From positions 70,402 to 134,401 of the forward strand of contig NZ_BNAO01000004.1 in NCBI RefSeq assembly GCF_014653435.1: a stretch of 64,000 nucleotides of DNA. Reading direction: 5' to 3'. Under the pieces are notes generated by a model that was not told the origin of the DNA, searched no databases, and saw nothing but the letters and a program-made list of their open reading frames with translations. The DNA comes from Alishewanella longhuensis (GTDB lineage Bacteria > Pseudomonadota > Gammaproteobacteria > Enterobacterales > Alteromonadaceae). Positions 9,021 through 18,044 of this stretch are shown piece after piece. Within the stretch, counting starts at the first letter, position 1. Each line of letters opens with the position of its first letter. The position numbers were made by a program, and so were the translations under genes.

Positions 9021-9073
9021 GCTGCTCTCTGCATATAAAGACAAAAAAGTTTGCCGCTATTCTAACAACGGAA

Positions 9074-10132
9074 TTACTCGGGCAGAAGTTTAATCTGGTG
9101 TTTTATTGGCTTATTTGTTACCTGCTGTTGGTTTAGCATGCCGCCCAGGCTGTAAAAGCTACCATCGAGCTCTACTACACCCCGTAGATCCATTACCGCG
9201 GTTGTTGCAGCTGCTCTGTGCCAACGCTGCTGTAAAGGCGCATAAACCCAAATGTCGGTGAGCGGTTCGGCGGCCTGGCCGTTATAACCCTTACCATCCA
9301 GTGTATAGGGCGTGTGGCTACCGCCGATAAAAGCCACCATTTCTTCGCCATTAATCTGCACCGTGGTTGCGGCCATACGATAACGGGCTTCACCAGTAGG
9401 ATGGGTAATTGGCTGCCAGGCGATACTGTTCGGGTTGCTGCCTAACTGACCCTCCCAGCAGCTAGCTGAGCGTGTTAGCTGAGGAGGTGCACCCTTTGGA
9501 TACTCCACAGTCACACCATCACAGACCACCAAATGGTTAGCGGCTATGGCACCGGCCAGACCAAACACGGGTTTACCCGGAAAGGGTGTTGCTTGTGACC
9601 AGCGCTGAGTAAAATTATCAAACAGCTGCACCAGGTTAACAGTACCGTGATCACTCCAACCGCTAACTAAATAGATATAACGATTTTGATGGGCGATGGC
9701 AGCGGCATTATCGACTGGCACTGGCATATCATTTAAACGGGTGTAACGGCGGGTAACCGGATCTAACCTATAACTATCGCTGGCCGTTACAGCTGTACCA
9801 TCGGCATTAACAAAGCTGCCACCGAAAATAAAAAAATTATTGTTAAGTGCCACTGCGCTGGCACCAATGCGACCGGCTAAACGTTGCTGGCTGGGCACAG
9901 GTGGCAGGCTTACCCAGCCAAACTCGCCTAGAGTATGTAGCCAAACTTTATTGTGGATATCGGTACTGTTTTTGCCTGGTCCTATGCCGGTGGCCGATAA
10001 CACATAGGTTTTGTCTCTGATACTGGCGCTGGCTACCGCATTGTTACTGACCGGCTCCGGTAGATCAGGCAAGGCCATGGCTGCAGAGCTGGCTGCCAGT
10101 ACGCTAAGGTAGCTTAATGATTTCAGTAACAT
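9074..10132 (-). CDS. Exported Kelch-repeat beta-propeller protein
   Basis: About 352 residues with a signal peptide (MLLKSLSYLSVLAASSAAMA). Several Kelch blades of about 50 residues follow, each with a glycine pair and spaced aromatics (for example FIFGGSF, YLVSGW, AFIGGSH, YSLGGML). The fold resembles NanM, the periplasmic sialic acid mutarotase, and galactose-oxidase-like propellers. No sialic acid genes are nearby, so the substrate is open. The ATG at 10132 fits the signal peptide and has GGAG nine bases upstream. This start lies inside the end of trmO (29-bp overlap), implying coupled translation. Confidence 0.75.
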   Translation of the reverse strand: MLLKSLSYLSVLAASSAAMALPDLPEPVSNNAVASASIRDKTYVLSATGIGPGKNSTDIHNKVWLHTLGEFGWVSLPPVPSQQRLAGRIGASAVALNNNFFIFGGSFVNADGTAVTASDSYRLDPVTRRYTRLNDMPVPVDNAAAIAHQNRYIYLVSGWSDHGTVNLVQLFDNFTQRWSQATPFPGKPVFGLAGAIAANHLVVCDGVTVEYPKGAPPQLTRSASCWEGQLGSNPNSIAWQPITHPTGEARYRMAATTVQINGEEMVAFIGGSHTPYTLDGKGYNGQAAEPLTDIWVYAPLQQRWHRAAATTAVMDLRGVVELDGSFYSLGGMLNQQQVTNKPIKHQIKLLPE

Positions 10133-10811
10133 GATTGTGTTCTCCGTCAACTGTCCATTTAATATTATATTCGTAAAGGGTCATACCATATTGCTGCACA
10201 CCATCACGCTGTTTTTTATAAGGTGGCCGCGGATCCTGTTTTAACACCTTTTCTATCAAGATACGAAGTTGTGGGTACTGTTGTTGTTGCTCGCAAAATG
10301 CTGCTGCCTGCTCTGATATTGACACTGTCATGGCTGTCTGTGGTGCTGCATCGGCAAAACCACCGCTGGCAGCGGGTAAGGCGTCAGAGTAGGGCAAATA
10401 AGGCTTAATGTCCAAAATTGGTGTGTCATCTAATAAATCTAAACCACTAATTTGTAAGATAAGCTGACCATTTTTTCGCGCCACGCCATCAAGTTTTACG
10501 ACTGACAAGCCAATTGGATTAGGTCTAAAGGTGGCGCGGGTGGCAAAAACACCTTTACGGGTATTGCCGCCGAGCCTCGGAGGACGCACCATCGGCGACC
10601 ACCCCTTGTCGGCAGTTTCGTGAAACACAAAAACCAGCCACAAGTGGCTAAAAGCTTCAATACCCCGCACTATGGCATCATCAGCATAGGGTGTTTCTAA
10701 AATTAACTGGCCACTTGCCTCAGGGATCAATCCGGGCTGGCGCGGAATAGCAAACTTTTGTTTGTAGGGCGATTTTATATAGCCTATTACATTAAATTGA
10801 TACTGATTCAT
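10104..10811 (-). CDS. trmO: tRNA t6A37 N6-methyltransferase
   Basis: A 235-residue TrmO/YaeB-family protein that methylates N6-threonylcarbamoyladenosine at position 37 of certain threonine tRNAs, using S-adenosylmethionine. The beta-barrel core carries the family signature around GNTRKGVFATRATFRPNPIG (about 87-106). HLWLVFVFH precedes it, and a DIKPYLPYSD run follows. Length matches E. coli TrmO (235). The stop codon overlaps the following Kelch gene by 29 bp. Upstream, 208 bp without a gene separates it from divergent purU. Confidence 0.93.
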   Translation of the reverse strand: MNQYQFNVIGYIKSPYKQKFAIPRQPGLIPEASGQLILETPYADDAIVRGIEAFSHLWLVFVFHETADKGWSPMVRPPRLGGNTRKGVFATRATFRPNPIGLSVVKLDGVARKNGQLILQISGLDLLDDTPILDIKPYLPYSDALPAASGGFADAAPQTAMTVSISEQAAAFCEQQQQYPQLRILIEKVLKQDPRPPYKKQRDGVQQYGMTLYEYNIKWTVDGEHNHVTEIIKLP

Positions 10812-11019
10812 TATGCCAAATTCGTTAGTCCGCGACTCAACGCAAAATGTTAAAAGGCGGTTTAATTAAAGTAGTATTATGCAAGGTGGCTTTCTAAACG
10901 ACAAGTAAAGTTGGTTTTTCGCTGGTCACGCTTTATTAAAAATAGCCATCTAAATGCCTTTGACGCCAGATGGATAAGTTGTAACAATAAGGTATTTTTA
11001 GCAGACAGAAGAGTTGCAG

Positions 11020-11853
11020 ATGGAACACCGCATTTTGTTAACCGAGTGCCCGGATTCAAAAGGGCTGATCGCCCAGATCACCAACATTTGTTATAAACAT
11101 CAGTTAAATATTATTCGTAATACCGAGTATGTCGATCCCGGTACTGGTCAATTTTATATGCGCACAGAGCTAGAGGGCATTTTTAATGACAATACTTTGC
11201 TACTTGATCTAGACCGTGCTTTACCTCCTGGCAGTCGCCGCAGCTTACTCAGCCGCAGTGCGAAAAAGGTAGTCATTTTGGTTACCAAAGAAGCGCATTG
11301 TTTAGGCGACATTTTAATGAAAGTCTATGACGGCTCCTTAACCCTAGATATAGCCGCCATAGTGGGTAACCATCCAGAGTTAGCTGAGCTGGCGCAGCGT
11401 TTTGGCATTCCTTATCATTATGTGAGTCATCAAGGGCTGGGTCGTAGTGAGCATGAGCAGGCTTTACTAAAGGTGATAGCACCTTATCAGCCTGAGTATT
11501 TGATCTTGGCGAAATTTATGCGGATTTTAACGCCAGATTTTGTTGCCCAATACCCTAACCGTATTATCAATATTCATCACAGTTTTTTACCGGCCTTTAT
11601 CGGTGCCAAACCTTATCAGCAAGCTTTTGAGCGCGGTGTCAAAATTATTGGTGCTACCGCACACTTTGTAAACGATCAGTTGGACGAAGGCCCTATTATT
11701 CAGCAAAAAGTGGCAGCGGTGGATCACAATTACAGTGCTGAGGATATGGAGAAAGCCGGGCGTGATGTTGAAAAGGCGGCGCTTAGCGAAGCACTGCAGT
11801 TTATTACCGAGGATAGGGTGTTTGTACATGGTAACAAAACGGTGATTCTATAA
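11020..11853 (+). CDS. purU: Formyltetrahydrofolate deformylase
   Basis: A 277-residue enzyme that hydrolyses 10-formyl-THF to THF and formate, balancing one-carbon pools and supplying formate to PurT. An N-terminal ACT regulatory domain (about 1-80) precedes the formyltransferase-like catalytic domain. That domain contains NIHHSFLPAFIGA and the conserved HFVNDQLDEGPII stretch with the catalytic aspartate. Similarity to E. coli PurU runs the full length, ending in a near-identical VFVHGNKTVIL. I take the ATG at 11020. A TTG two codons earlier opens the frame but is less likely. An AGAAGAG site precedes it. Confidence 0.95.
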   Translation: MEHRILLTECPDSKGLIAQITNICYKHQLNIIRNTEYVDPGTGQFYMRTELEGIFNDNTLLLDLDRALPPGSRRSLLSRSAKKVVILVTKEAHCLGDILMKVYDGSLTLDIAAIVGNHPELAELAQRFGIPYHYVSHQGLGRSEHEQALLKVIAPYQPEYLILAKFMRILTPDFVAQYPNRIINIHHSFLPAFIGAKPYQQAFERGVKIIGATAHFVNDQLDEGPIIQQKVAAVDHNYSAEDMEKAGRDVEKAALSEALQFITEDRVFVHGNKTVIL

Positions 11854-11940
11854 AGTGGGTTGTTATTGAGCGTTAGTGCGATGTTGGTCTGGTTGGCCAC
11901 TGCTTGTCAAAAGCAGCTAGCCAAGTAGATGCAGCGAATT

Positions 11941-12597
11941 TTAGTGAGAGGTTTCCTCAAGATCCTGTGGGTCCATGGCGTAGATATCATCAATTTGCGC
12001 CAGGGACGAGTGGCTCACCCGCAAATCTTTTACCCGACCATTACGCAAACTGTACACCCAGCCATGCACTGTTAGTGGCTGGCCGCGCTCCCAGGCTTCT
12101 TGCACAAAGCTGGTATGACATAAGTTGCGAACCTGTTCGATAACATTAAGTTCAATTAGCCGGTTAACACGTTGATCTTCATCTTCAAACCGGTCTATTT
12201 CGTCACGGTACATGGCATAAACGTCTTTTACGTTACGTAGCCAATTATCAACAAAACCCACCCGCTGTTTTAGCAAAGCCGCTTTAACCCCGCCACAACC
12301 ATAATGGCCCACAACTAAAATATGTTTCACTTTTAATATATCTATGGCGTATTGCAGCACCGACAGGCAATTCATATCAGAATGCACCACCAAATTGGCA
12401 ACATTACGATGTACGAATAACTCACCCGGCATTAAACCAACAATTTCATTGGCGGGTACCCGGCTATCGGAGCAGCCTATCCATAAATACTCAGGAGCTT
12501 GCTGCTCTGATAGCTGTTTAAAAAAGCCCGGCTGCTCTTGTTCAATGCGGTCTGCCCAGTTTTTGTTATTAATAAAAAGATCTTTAAAATTTGGCAT
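11941..12597 (-). CDS. can: Beta-class carbonic anhydrase
   Basis: A 218-residue cytoplasmic zinc enzyme that interconverts CO2 and bicarbonate, feeding carboxylation reactions. Zinc ligands are visible as Cys42 and Asp44 in CSDSR, and His98 and Cys101 in GHYGCGG. This is the arrangement of the E. coli Can type, in which Asp44 can close the site in the inactive form. Arg46 of the Asp-Arg dyad is also present. Length matches E. coli Can (220). It converges on purU with an 87-bp gap. Confidence 0.95.
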   Translation of the reverse strand: MPNFKDLFINNKNWADRIEQEQPGFFKQLSEQQAPEYLWIGCSDSRVPANEIVGLMPGELFVHRNVANLVVHSDMNCLSVLQYAIDILKVKHILVVGHYGCGGVKAALLKQRVGFVDNWLRNVKDVYAMYRDEIDRFEDEDQRVNRLIELNVIEQVRNLCHTSFVQEAWERGQPLTVHGWVYSLRNGRVKDLRVSHSSLAQIDDIYAMDPQDLEETSH

Positions 12598-12915
12598 CTA
12601 ACTATCCAACTTGAGAACATTCAGGCGACACGATAACGAGTTTTTCGTAACAGACAACGCCGACCAGCAAAAAACTGCGAAGCTCTATCGATACTACGCT
12701 ATTGCCATCATAAGCTCCAGTTTCTTAGCCGAGGTTTATTATAGTTATAAAGACATAATGTAATCCTTAAGGGTTATATTGTTTGAGGCGTCTTCTAATG
12801 TTTTTACAGGCAATATAAAGTTAAAGTGGAATGATAGGCAGTGAATGAATTGCTATGCTTTAATTTATATATTAAATTCGTTATGATGCTAAATAAATTT
12901 GAATAGGAGCCAAAA
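12598..12915. other. AT-rich intergenic region before the H-NS-like gene
   Basis: 318 bp without a gene. It becomes very AT-rich toward the right, with a TTTAAT/ATTAAA dyad at 12859-12876 and a possible -10 element TATGAT near 12883. Such curved AT-rich DNA is typical upstream of nucleoid-protein genes and would allow autoregulation. I see no RNA gene here. Confidence 0.4.
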
Positions 12916-13443
12916 ATGTCCTTATTACTTGATAAACGTGAATTAAAAAAAGCGGCAAAGGAACTGACGCTAGCTAAGTTAAATGATGTATTACACACCC
13001 TGCAATCGGTATTAGCAGAGCGTCAGGGCGAACTTGAAGCCATTAATGAAATTGAACGTTTTGCTCGTGAAAAAGGCTTTACGCTGGAGCAGCTTGGCTA
13101 TAAACAGGTTCAAGATATTATTCCGACTGAAGATAGTGCTGTAGTAAATGATGCTAAGCGGCCGGTAAAGCCCAAGTTTAAAACACTGAATAAAAGCAGC
13201 CAGTATTTTTATGTGGAAGACGGTAAATTACAATTATTGCGCACTCATACTATGAAGAAAGGCCTGCAAGCACGTGGTATTGAGGTTGTGCCAGCTAATA
13301 AAGTAGATAAAAAATTAGCGAAAGATATCGACGCTTTGTTAGCTGAAGCAACAGAGCAAGCTGTCTGCAACTATAATAGTAAAGTTGCAGTGTGGAATGC
13401 TTGGGCGGCGGTTAATGGTGGCGAAGTTCTAGAGCCACGCTAA
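12916..13443 (+). CDS. H-NS-like N-terminal coiled-coil protein, function unassigned
   Basis: A 175-residue, lysine-rich soluble protein. The N-terminal 60 residues are helical with heptad-like leucines and run into EKGFTLEQLGY, much like the oligomerisation region of H-NS-family proteins. The C-terminal half (VKPKFKTLNKSSQYFYVEDGK..., up to WNAWAAVNGG) lacks the GrGrxPxW DNA-binding loop of H-NS and I do not recognise it. It may be an H-NS partner or a lineage-specific nucleoid protein. A clear AGGAG site precedes the ATG, and a strong bidirectional terminator follows. Confidence 0.6.
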   Translation: MSLLLDKRELKKAAKELTLAKLNDVLHTLQSVLAERQGELEAINEIERFAREKGFTLEQLGYKQVQDIIPTEDSAVVNDAKRPVKPKFKTLNKSSQYFYVEDGKLQLLRTHTMKKGLQARGIEVVPANKVDKKLAKDIDALLAEATEQAVCNYNSKVAVWNAWAAVNGGEVLEPR

Positions 13444-13457
13444 TTACTAAGATGTGA

Positions 13458-13490
13458 AATAATAAACCCGGCTCGGCCGGGTTTATTATT
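13458..13490. terminator. Bidirectional terminator
   Basis: Perfect 15-bp arms AATAATAAACCCGGC and its complement with loop TCG, lying between two convergent genes. A/T flanks on both sides give U-rich tails in both directions. Confidence 0.85.
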
Positions 13491-14242
13491 TATTTAGCTT
13501 GAGCATCTAAGGATTGGCCTGTAATACCAATACTGTCGTCACTCATCAAATACAGATAAAGCCACATTAAATCAGCGGGCGTTTTTAAGGTCTGTGGATC
13601 TTCGCCAGGATAAGCTTTAGCACGCATGCTGGTTCGGGTAGCGCCAGGGTTAATGCAATTTACCCGTACACCAGTATTATCATACTCATCGGCAATAATC
13701 TCCATTAAGCCCTCAGTGGCAAACTTTGATACCGCGTAAGGACCCCAAAAGGCTCGTCCCTTGCGGCCGACACCAGACGAAGTAAAGATCATAGCGGCAT
13801 TTTTGTTCTGCTTTAATAGCGGTAACAGTGCCTGGCTAAGCAGCATTGGGCCGGTAACATTCACTTGCATAATATCTTGCCAGGTTGGCAAATCGATATG
13901 TTCAAAGGGCGTAAGTACCCCTAATAGCCCTGCGTTGTGCAGTACGCCATCTAAGCGGCCAAATTCAGCCTGAATAGTCGCCGCCATGTCCTGATAATGT
14001 TTTTTGGTCGCACCTTTTAAATCCAGCGGCACTATGGCAGGTTCCGGATGACCTGCAGCAACGATCTCATCGTATACCGCGGTCAGTTTGTTGGTTGTTT
14101 TACCCAGTAAAATAACAGTGGCGCCAAATTTAGCATAAGTTAGCGCTGCTACTTTGCCGATACCGTCGCCGGCACCTGTAACTAAGATAACTTTATTTTC
14201 CAGTGCGCCTGCTGGCGCAGTATAGTTTTGCGGTGCGTGCAT
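13490..14242 (-). CDS. yciK: YciK-like short-chain dehydrogenase/reductase
   Basis: About 250 residues with the Rossmann motif VTGAGDGIG near the N-terminus, HNAG (NNAG variant), a catalytic serine in FTSSGVG, and YAVSKF supplying the Tyr-Lys pair. Sequence and length match E. coli YciK, a cytoplasmic NAD(P)(H) oxidoreductase without an established physiological substrate. The frame extends 23 codons upstream, but homologues begin near the ATG at 14242, which has an AGAGG site eight bases upstream. It faces the H-NS-like gene across a shared terminator. Confidence 0.9.
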   Translation of the reverse strand: MHAPQNYTAPAGALENKVILVTGAGDGIGKVAALTYAKFGATVILLGKTTNKLTAVYDEIVAAGHPEPAIVPLDLKGATKKHYQDMAATIQAEFGRLDGVLHNAGLLGVLTPFEHIDLPTWQDIMQVNVTGPMLLSQALLPLLKQNKNAAMIFTSSGVGRKGRAFWGPYAVSKFATEGLMEIIADEYDNTGVRVNCINPGATRTSMRAKAYPGEDPQTLKTPADLMWLYLYLMSDDSIGITGQSLDAQAK

Positions 14243-14465
14243 TGGCGTAACCTCTATGAAAAAATCGGCGACAGCATACGCCGAAAAATGCCCTTTTGCA
14301 CCTTTCTTCACGATATCTGTGTTTTTACTCTAGCGATTTATAAAACTTTGAGTTAAGTTTAACTGGTCGTAGCTGTTAAACAGAGCAGCCACTCAGTTTC
14401 TAAATAAGCAAAGCAACATTTTGCTTTGCAATAAAAAAATACCAGTGATGGACAGGGGAGAAGAT

Positions 14466-16844
14466 ATGAATAAGCTGGCAATCAGTATTGCTGTCGCCGT
14501 AGCCTTAGGTTTAACCGGCTGTGGTGATTCACTCGATGATATTAAACAAGACGCGGCGCAACCGGGTGGCACCGTTGTGCCTAGTGCACGGGTTATTTTT
14601 GATCCCACTGCTGGTGCAGTTTCAGTTCCTAACGATTTGTTGTTCCAAGGTACCACTGACGGCACCCTTACACTAGACAGCGGCGCCGCGCCAGATTATA
14701 CCAATCCTCAGGTTGCTTTAGGTGCGTTAGATGGTTGGTCCACACAAAATCCATTTGCTATTGCTTTAAACTTCCCGGCGAATGTTAGTTTAAATATGGA
14801 TTCAGCCCGGGCTCCGGGTTCTGTGCGCTTGTTTAAAGCCGTAATGGGCGATCCCGCATCACCTGCCACCGAATGTCGCTCAGTACCACGAGGCATGGCC
14901 TGTAAAATTGTGGCCGAATTACAATATGGCGTCGATTTTGTTTCCGCAGGCAGCGGCACAAGTGTTGCTGTTATCCCATTAAAACCGTTGGAAGCCGCAA
15001 CAACCTATTTGCTGGCGTTAACGAACAATATAAAAGATAGCACTGGTGCGGCAATAAAGCCTTCTACGACTTATGAGCTGGTAAAACAGGATTTAGCGAC
15101 TAAGCCGCTGGCAACTGATGCACAGCGCGGTTTACAGGCTGTAATTAACAGCTTTGAAAATACCTTGGTGCGTGACGGTGGTTTAGCCAAAGATAATATT
15201 ATTTATACTGCTGCTATTACCACGCAGTCTACCGGTGCGGTTTTAGCAAACCTGAAGATGCTGATGGCTTCACCAACACCAACAGGTTATGCTCCCGGGC
15301 AATTAACGGTGCAGAACACTGGGCTTACCGTATCGCAGTTAAACCCTGCTTTTGCTAATTCTCCTGCATTTCAGATCACCCGTTTATATCAAGGCAGTTT
15401 ACGTTTGCCCTATTTCCTGGGGACACCGTCTGCTGAAAATGTTGCTGCACCATTAAATACCCGTTGGATGGCGCGTTGTGATAGTGGCGCCATTATTGCG
15501 GCGTTGCCACCAAGCCTGAAACCAGAAACACCGGTATCAGAAAATGATGGTTTTTGTCAGGCCGTAAGTGGCGGAGCATTACGAGATCTGGGCTTTGATA
15601 CTGCCAGACACCTCACTAAATTTAATACGATCCCGAAAATTAACAGCTATCAAACGGTGGTGGTGCAAATGACAGTGCCAGACGCTAATGTCATTCCAAT
15701 GCCAGAGAGTGGTTGGCCGGTAGTTATATTACAGCATGGTATTACCTCATCTAAAGAGAGTATGTTAGCCATTAGCGGTACTTTGGCTTCACAAGGTTTT
15801 GCCACTATCGCCATTGATCATCCATTGCATGGTGCGCGCGGTTTTACCCAAGAAACGCCAGATCGTACTCTTACTTTTAATGCCTCAACAAACTCCGCAA
15901 CTGACTATATGAACTTGGGCAATTTATTGGTCACGCGCGACAATTTACGGCAAAGCATCGCGGACATGTTGGCATTGCGTTTCGCTTTAAATAGCCTGAC
16001 GGGCGTTACTATTGATCGTAGCCGTGTGCAGTTTTTAGGACACTCGCTGGGCGGTATTACGGGCACGAGCATGGTGGCATTGGCAAATAACCCGACAGGT
16101 AATGCCATGCTAGATGCGGCATTTAAAGTGGAAACGGCTGTACTGGCTATGCCAGGCGGGGCAGTGGCCAACTTCTTATTAGATTCGCCTTCATTCGGGC
16201 CGTTAATTAAAGCAAGCGTGATGCTAGGCGCAGGTGGAGAGCTAACCAGTCACTTTGTGACCTATATTGCCACCAATACCGGTTGTGGTGCGCCAACCGC
16301 TGCCACCGCCGCAACCTGGCCGGCTTGTGCCGCCCCAACAGTAAATCAGTATCTACAAAGCTTGGCGCAAACGGGTAATACGGCCCAACAAGCCAGAATC
16401 AACGCAACCTTAACGCAGTTTGCTTTTGCTGCTCAAACAGTAACAGACAGTGGTGATCCGAACAATTATGCACAGTTGTTAGTTGCCACCGGCACACCAA
16501 CTTATATGATTGAAGTTGTAGGAAATGGCGCAGAAAACCTCCCCGACCAGGTTATTCCAAACGGGTTCTTTAACCCACTTGCTGCGCTGGCACAAGGTAG
16601 AATGGCCTTAGCAGGTACCGAGCCATTGGCTCGGTTATTAGGGGCCGAAGCTGTTCAGGCACCGGGCATGATGTTAGAAGGCAATGCGATTGCGCGCTTT
16701 AACGCTGGCGATCATGGTTCTATCTTAAGCCCACAAAGCAGTGCTGCGGCAACGGGGGAAATGCAATTTCAAACTGCAACTTTCTTCTTAAGTCGTGGCA
16801 CTCAGATAGGCGTGCAGAACCCAGCGGTACTTGCTAGTAATTAA
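14466..16844 (+). CDS. VolA/Pla-1-like lipoprotein lipase
   Basis: A 792-residue lipoprotein. The lipobox is LGLTGC, with the lipidated cysteine at about residue 20, followed by GDSLDD. An N-terminal domain typical of bacterial virulence-factor lipases (roughly 40-270) precedes an alpha/beta-hydrolase domain. The nucleophile elbow GHSLG is at residues 525-529 (Ser527). The family includes Vibrio VolA, a surface-exposed phospholipase/lysophospholipase that frees fatty acids from host or environmental lipids. I start at 14466, where a GGGGAG site precedes an ATG that opens a good lipoprotein signal. The upstream in-frame ATG would bury the signal peptide. Confidence 0.85.
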   Translation: MNKLAISIAVAVALGLTGCGDSLDDIKQDAAQPGGTVVPSARVIFDPTAGAVSVPNDLLFQGTTDGTLTLDSGAAPDYTNPQVALGALDGWSTQNPFAIALNFPANVSLNMDSARAPGSVRLFKAVMGDPASPATECRSVPRGMACKIVAELQYGVDFVSAGSGTSVAVIPLKPLEAATTYLLALTNNIKDSTGAAIKPSTTYELVKQDLATKPLATDAQRGLQAVINSFENTLVRDGGLAKDNIIYTAAITTQSTGAVLANLKMLMASPTPTGYAPGQLTVQNTGLTVSQLNPAFANSPAFQITRLYQGSLRLPYFLGTPSAENVAAPLNTRWMARCDSGAIIAALPPSLKPETPVSENDGFCQAVSGGALRDLGFDTARHLTKFNTIPKINSYQTVVVQMTVPDANVIPMPESGWPVVILQHGITSSKESMLAISGTLASQGFATIAIDHPLHGARGFTQETPDRTLTFNASTNSATDYMNLGNLLVTRDNLRQSIADMLALRFALNSLTGVTIDRSRVQFLGHSLGGITGTSMVALANNPTGNAMLDAAFKVETAVLAMPGGAVANFLLDSPSFGPLIKASVMLGAGGELTSHFVTYIATNTGCGAPTAATAATWPACAAPTVNQYLQSLAQTGNTAQQARINATLTQFAFAAQTVTDSGDPNNYAQLLVATGTPTYMIEVVGNGAENLPDQVIPNGFFNPLAALAQGRMALAGTEPLARLLGAEAVQAPGMMLEGNAIARFNAGDHGSILSPQSSAAATGEMQFQTATFFLSRGTQIGVQNPAVLASN

Positions 16845-16877
16845 TTACGCTTTGTTTATGTAACGTAACAAAATACA

Positions 16878-16912
16878 CAGCCCGGTTGCTTCTGCGCCGG
16901 GCTGTTGCTTTT
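16878..16912 (+). terminator. Terminator after the lipase gene
   Basis: Arms CAGCCCGG/CCGGGCTG (16878-16885 and 16897-16904), followed by TTGCTTTT. Confidence 0.75.
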
Positions 16913-16959
16913 AGCGCAACCTGCCAGGAAAATACGTGCTTTCGTAGAGGAGAATACCT

Positions 16960-17952
16960 GTGGCTTTTTTGTATGAATATGGCTTGTTTTTAGCCAAAGT
17001 CGTTACCGTTGTTATCGCGTTAGCAATAATTATTACCCTAATAGCGGCCAGTGCGATGCGAGGCCGGCAACCAAAGGGGCAGCTAACCATCACTGATTTG
17101 ACTGAAAATTATCAAGAGGCCCAGGCACTACTGCAGCAGCATTTGCTCGACAAAAAAAGTTATAAAAAATGGCATAAACAACAAAGCGCTGTTAAAGATG
17201 ATGAGGTAGCCGGAAAGCTTTTTGTGCTTGAATTCACCGGCAGTATGGATGCCAGAGAAACCGAGGCGCTGCGAGAGGAGGTCAGTGCTATTCTTGCGGT
17301 CGCTAACCCAGAAGATGAAGTACTGTTAAAGTTAGAAAGTGGTGGTGGCGTAGTGCATGGTTATGGTCTGGCTGCATCGCAGTTAAACCGTTTTAAACAG
17401 CAAAAAATCCCGCTGACTATTGCGGTAGATAAAGTCGCTGCCAGTGGTGGCTATATGATGGCTTGCGTGGCGAATAAATTACTGGCTGCCCCTTTTGCTA
17501 TTATTGGTTCTATTGGAGTGATCGCGCAGCTGCCGAATTTTCATAAATTACTGAAGAAAAACGATGTCGATTTTGAACAATTTACCGCTGGCGAGTTTAA
17601 ACGTACAGTCACCTTGTTTGGTGAAAATACTGATAAAGGCCGGCAAAAATTCCAGCAGGAGTTGGAAGAGACCCATATTTTATTTAAAGACTTTGTGAGC
17701 CAGCAAAGACCACAATTAGATTTAACCCAGGTAGCAACCGGTGAGCATTGGTTTGGCTATCAGGCGTTAACCTTAAAATTGGTTGATGAGCTAACCACCA
17801 GCGATGATTATTTACAGTCTGCCGTTAAGGATAGAAAAGTACTATTTGTGCGTTATCAGCTTAAAAAAGGCTTAGCGGAGAAGCTTGGGCAAAGTAGTGC
17901 GAATATTGCTGCTACTCTATGGCAGCGGCTGCAAGATAAGCGCTGGTTCTAG
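16960..17952 (+). CDS. sohB: Inner-membrane peptidase SohB (S49 family)
   Basis: A 330-residue serine protease of the signal peptide peptidase A family, anchored in the inner membrane with its catalytic domain in the periplasm. One N-terminal membrane helix (about 8-31) is followed by a SohB-specific N-terminal part. The S49 domain carries nucleophile Ser162 in VAASGGYMMA and the partner lysine further on, in the EFKRTVT stretch. Translation starts at a GTG, set by a strong AGAGGAG site and by match to E. coli SohB, whose N-terminus also reads YGLFLAK. Likely role: clearing membrane peptides. Confidence 0.93.
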   Translation: MAFLYEYGLFLAKVVTVVIALAIIITLIAASAMRGRQPKGQLTITDLTENYQEAQALLQQHLLDKKSYKKWHKQQSAVKDDEVAGKLFVLEFTGSMDARETEALREEVSAILAVANPEDEVLLKLESGGGVVHGYGLAASQLNRFKQQKIPLTIAVDKVAASGGYMMACVANKLLAAPFAIIGSIGVIAQLPNFHKLLKKNDVDFEQFTAGEFKRTVTLFGENTDKGRQKFQQELEETHILFKDFVSQQRPQLDLTQVATGEHWFGYQALTLKLVDELTTSDDYLQSAVKDRKVLFVRYQLKKGLAEKLGQSSANIAATLWQRLQDKRWF

Positions 17953-17982
17953 ATAAAGTTTTCTGCTTACTTAGCGTGATAA

Positions 17983-18011
17983 AACAGGCCTGCGTTTAGT
18001 GCAGGCCTGTT
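17983..18011. terminator. Bidirectional terminator between sohB and the symporter
   Basis: Perfect 11-bp arms AACAGGCCTGC/GCAGGCCTGTT with a 7-base loop between convergent genes. Confidence 0.75.
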
Positions 18012-18044
18012 GATGTTCTTAGGTGTGCTCTACTGAACAACAGC

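Noticed and set aside
9074..10132. Naming the Kelch protein NanM
   Set aside because: The fold class fits, but there are no sialic acid genes nearby and blade motifs alone cannot fix the substrate.
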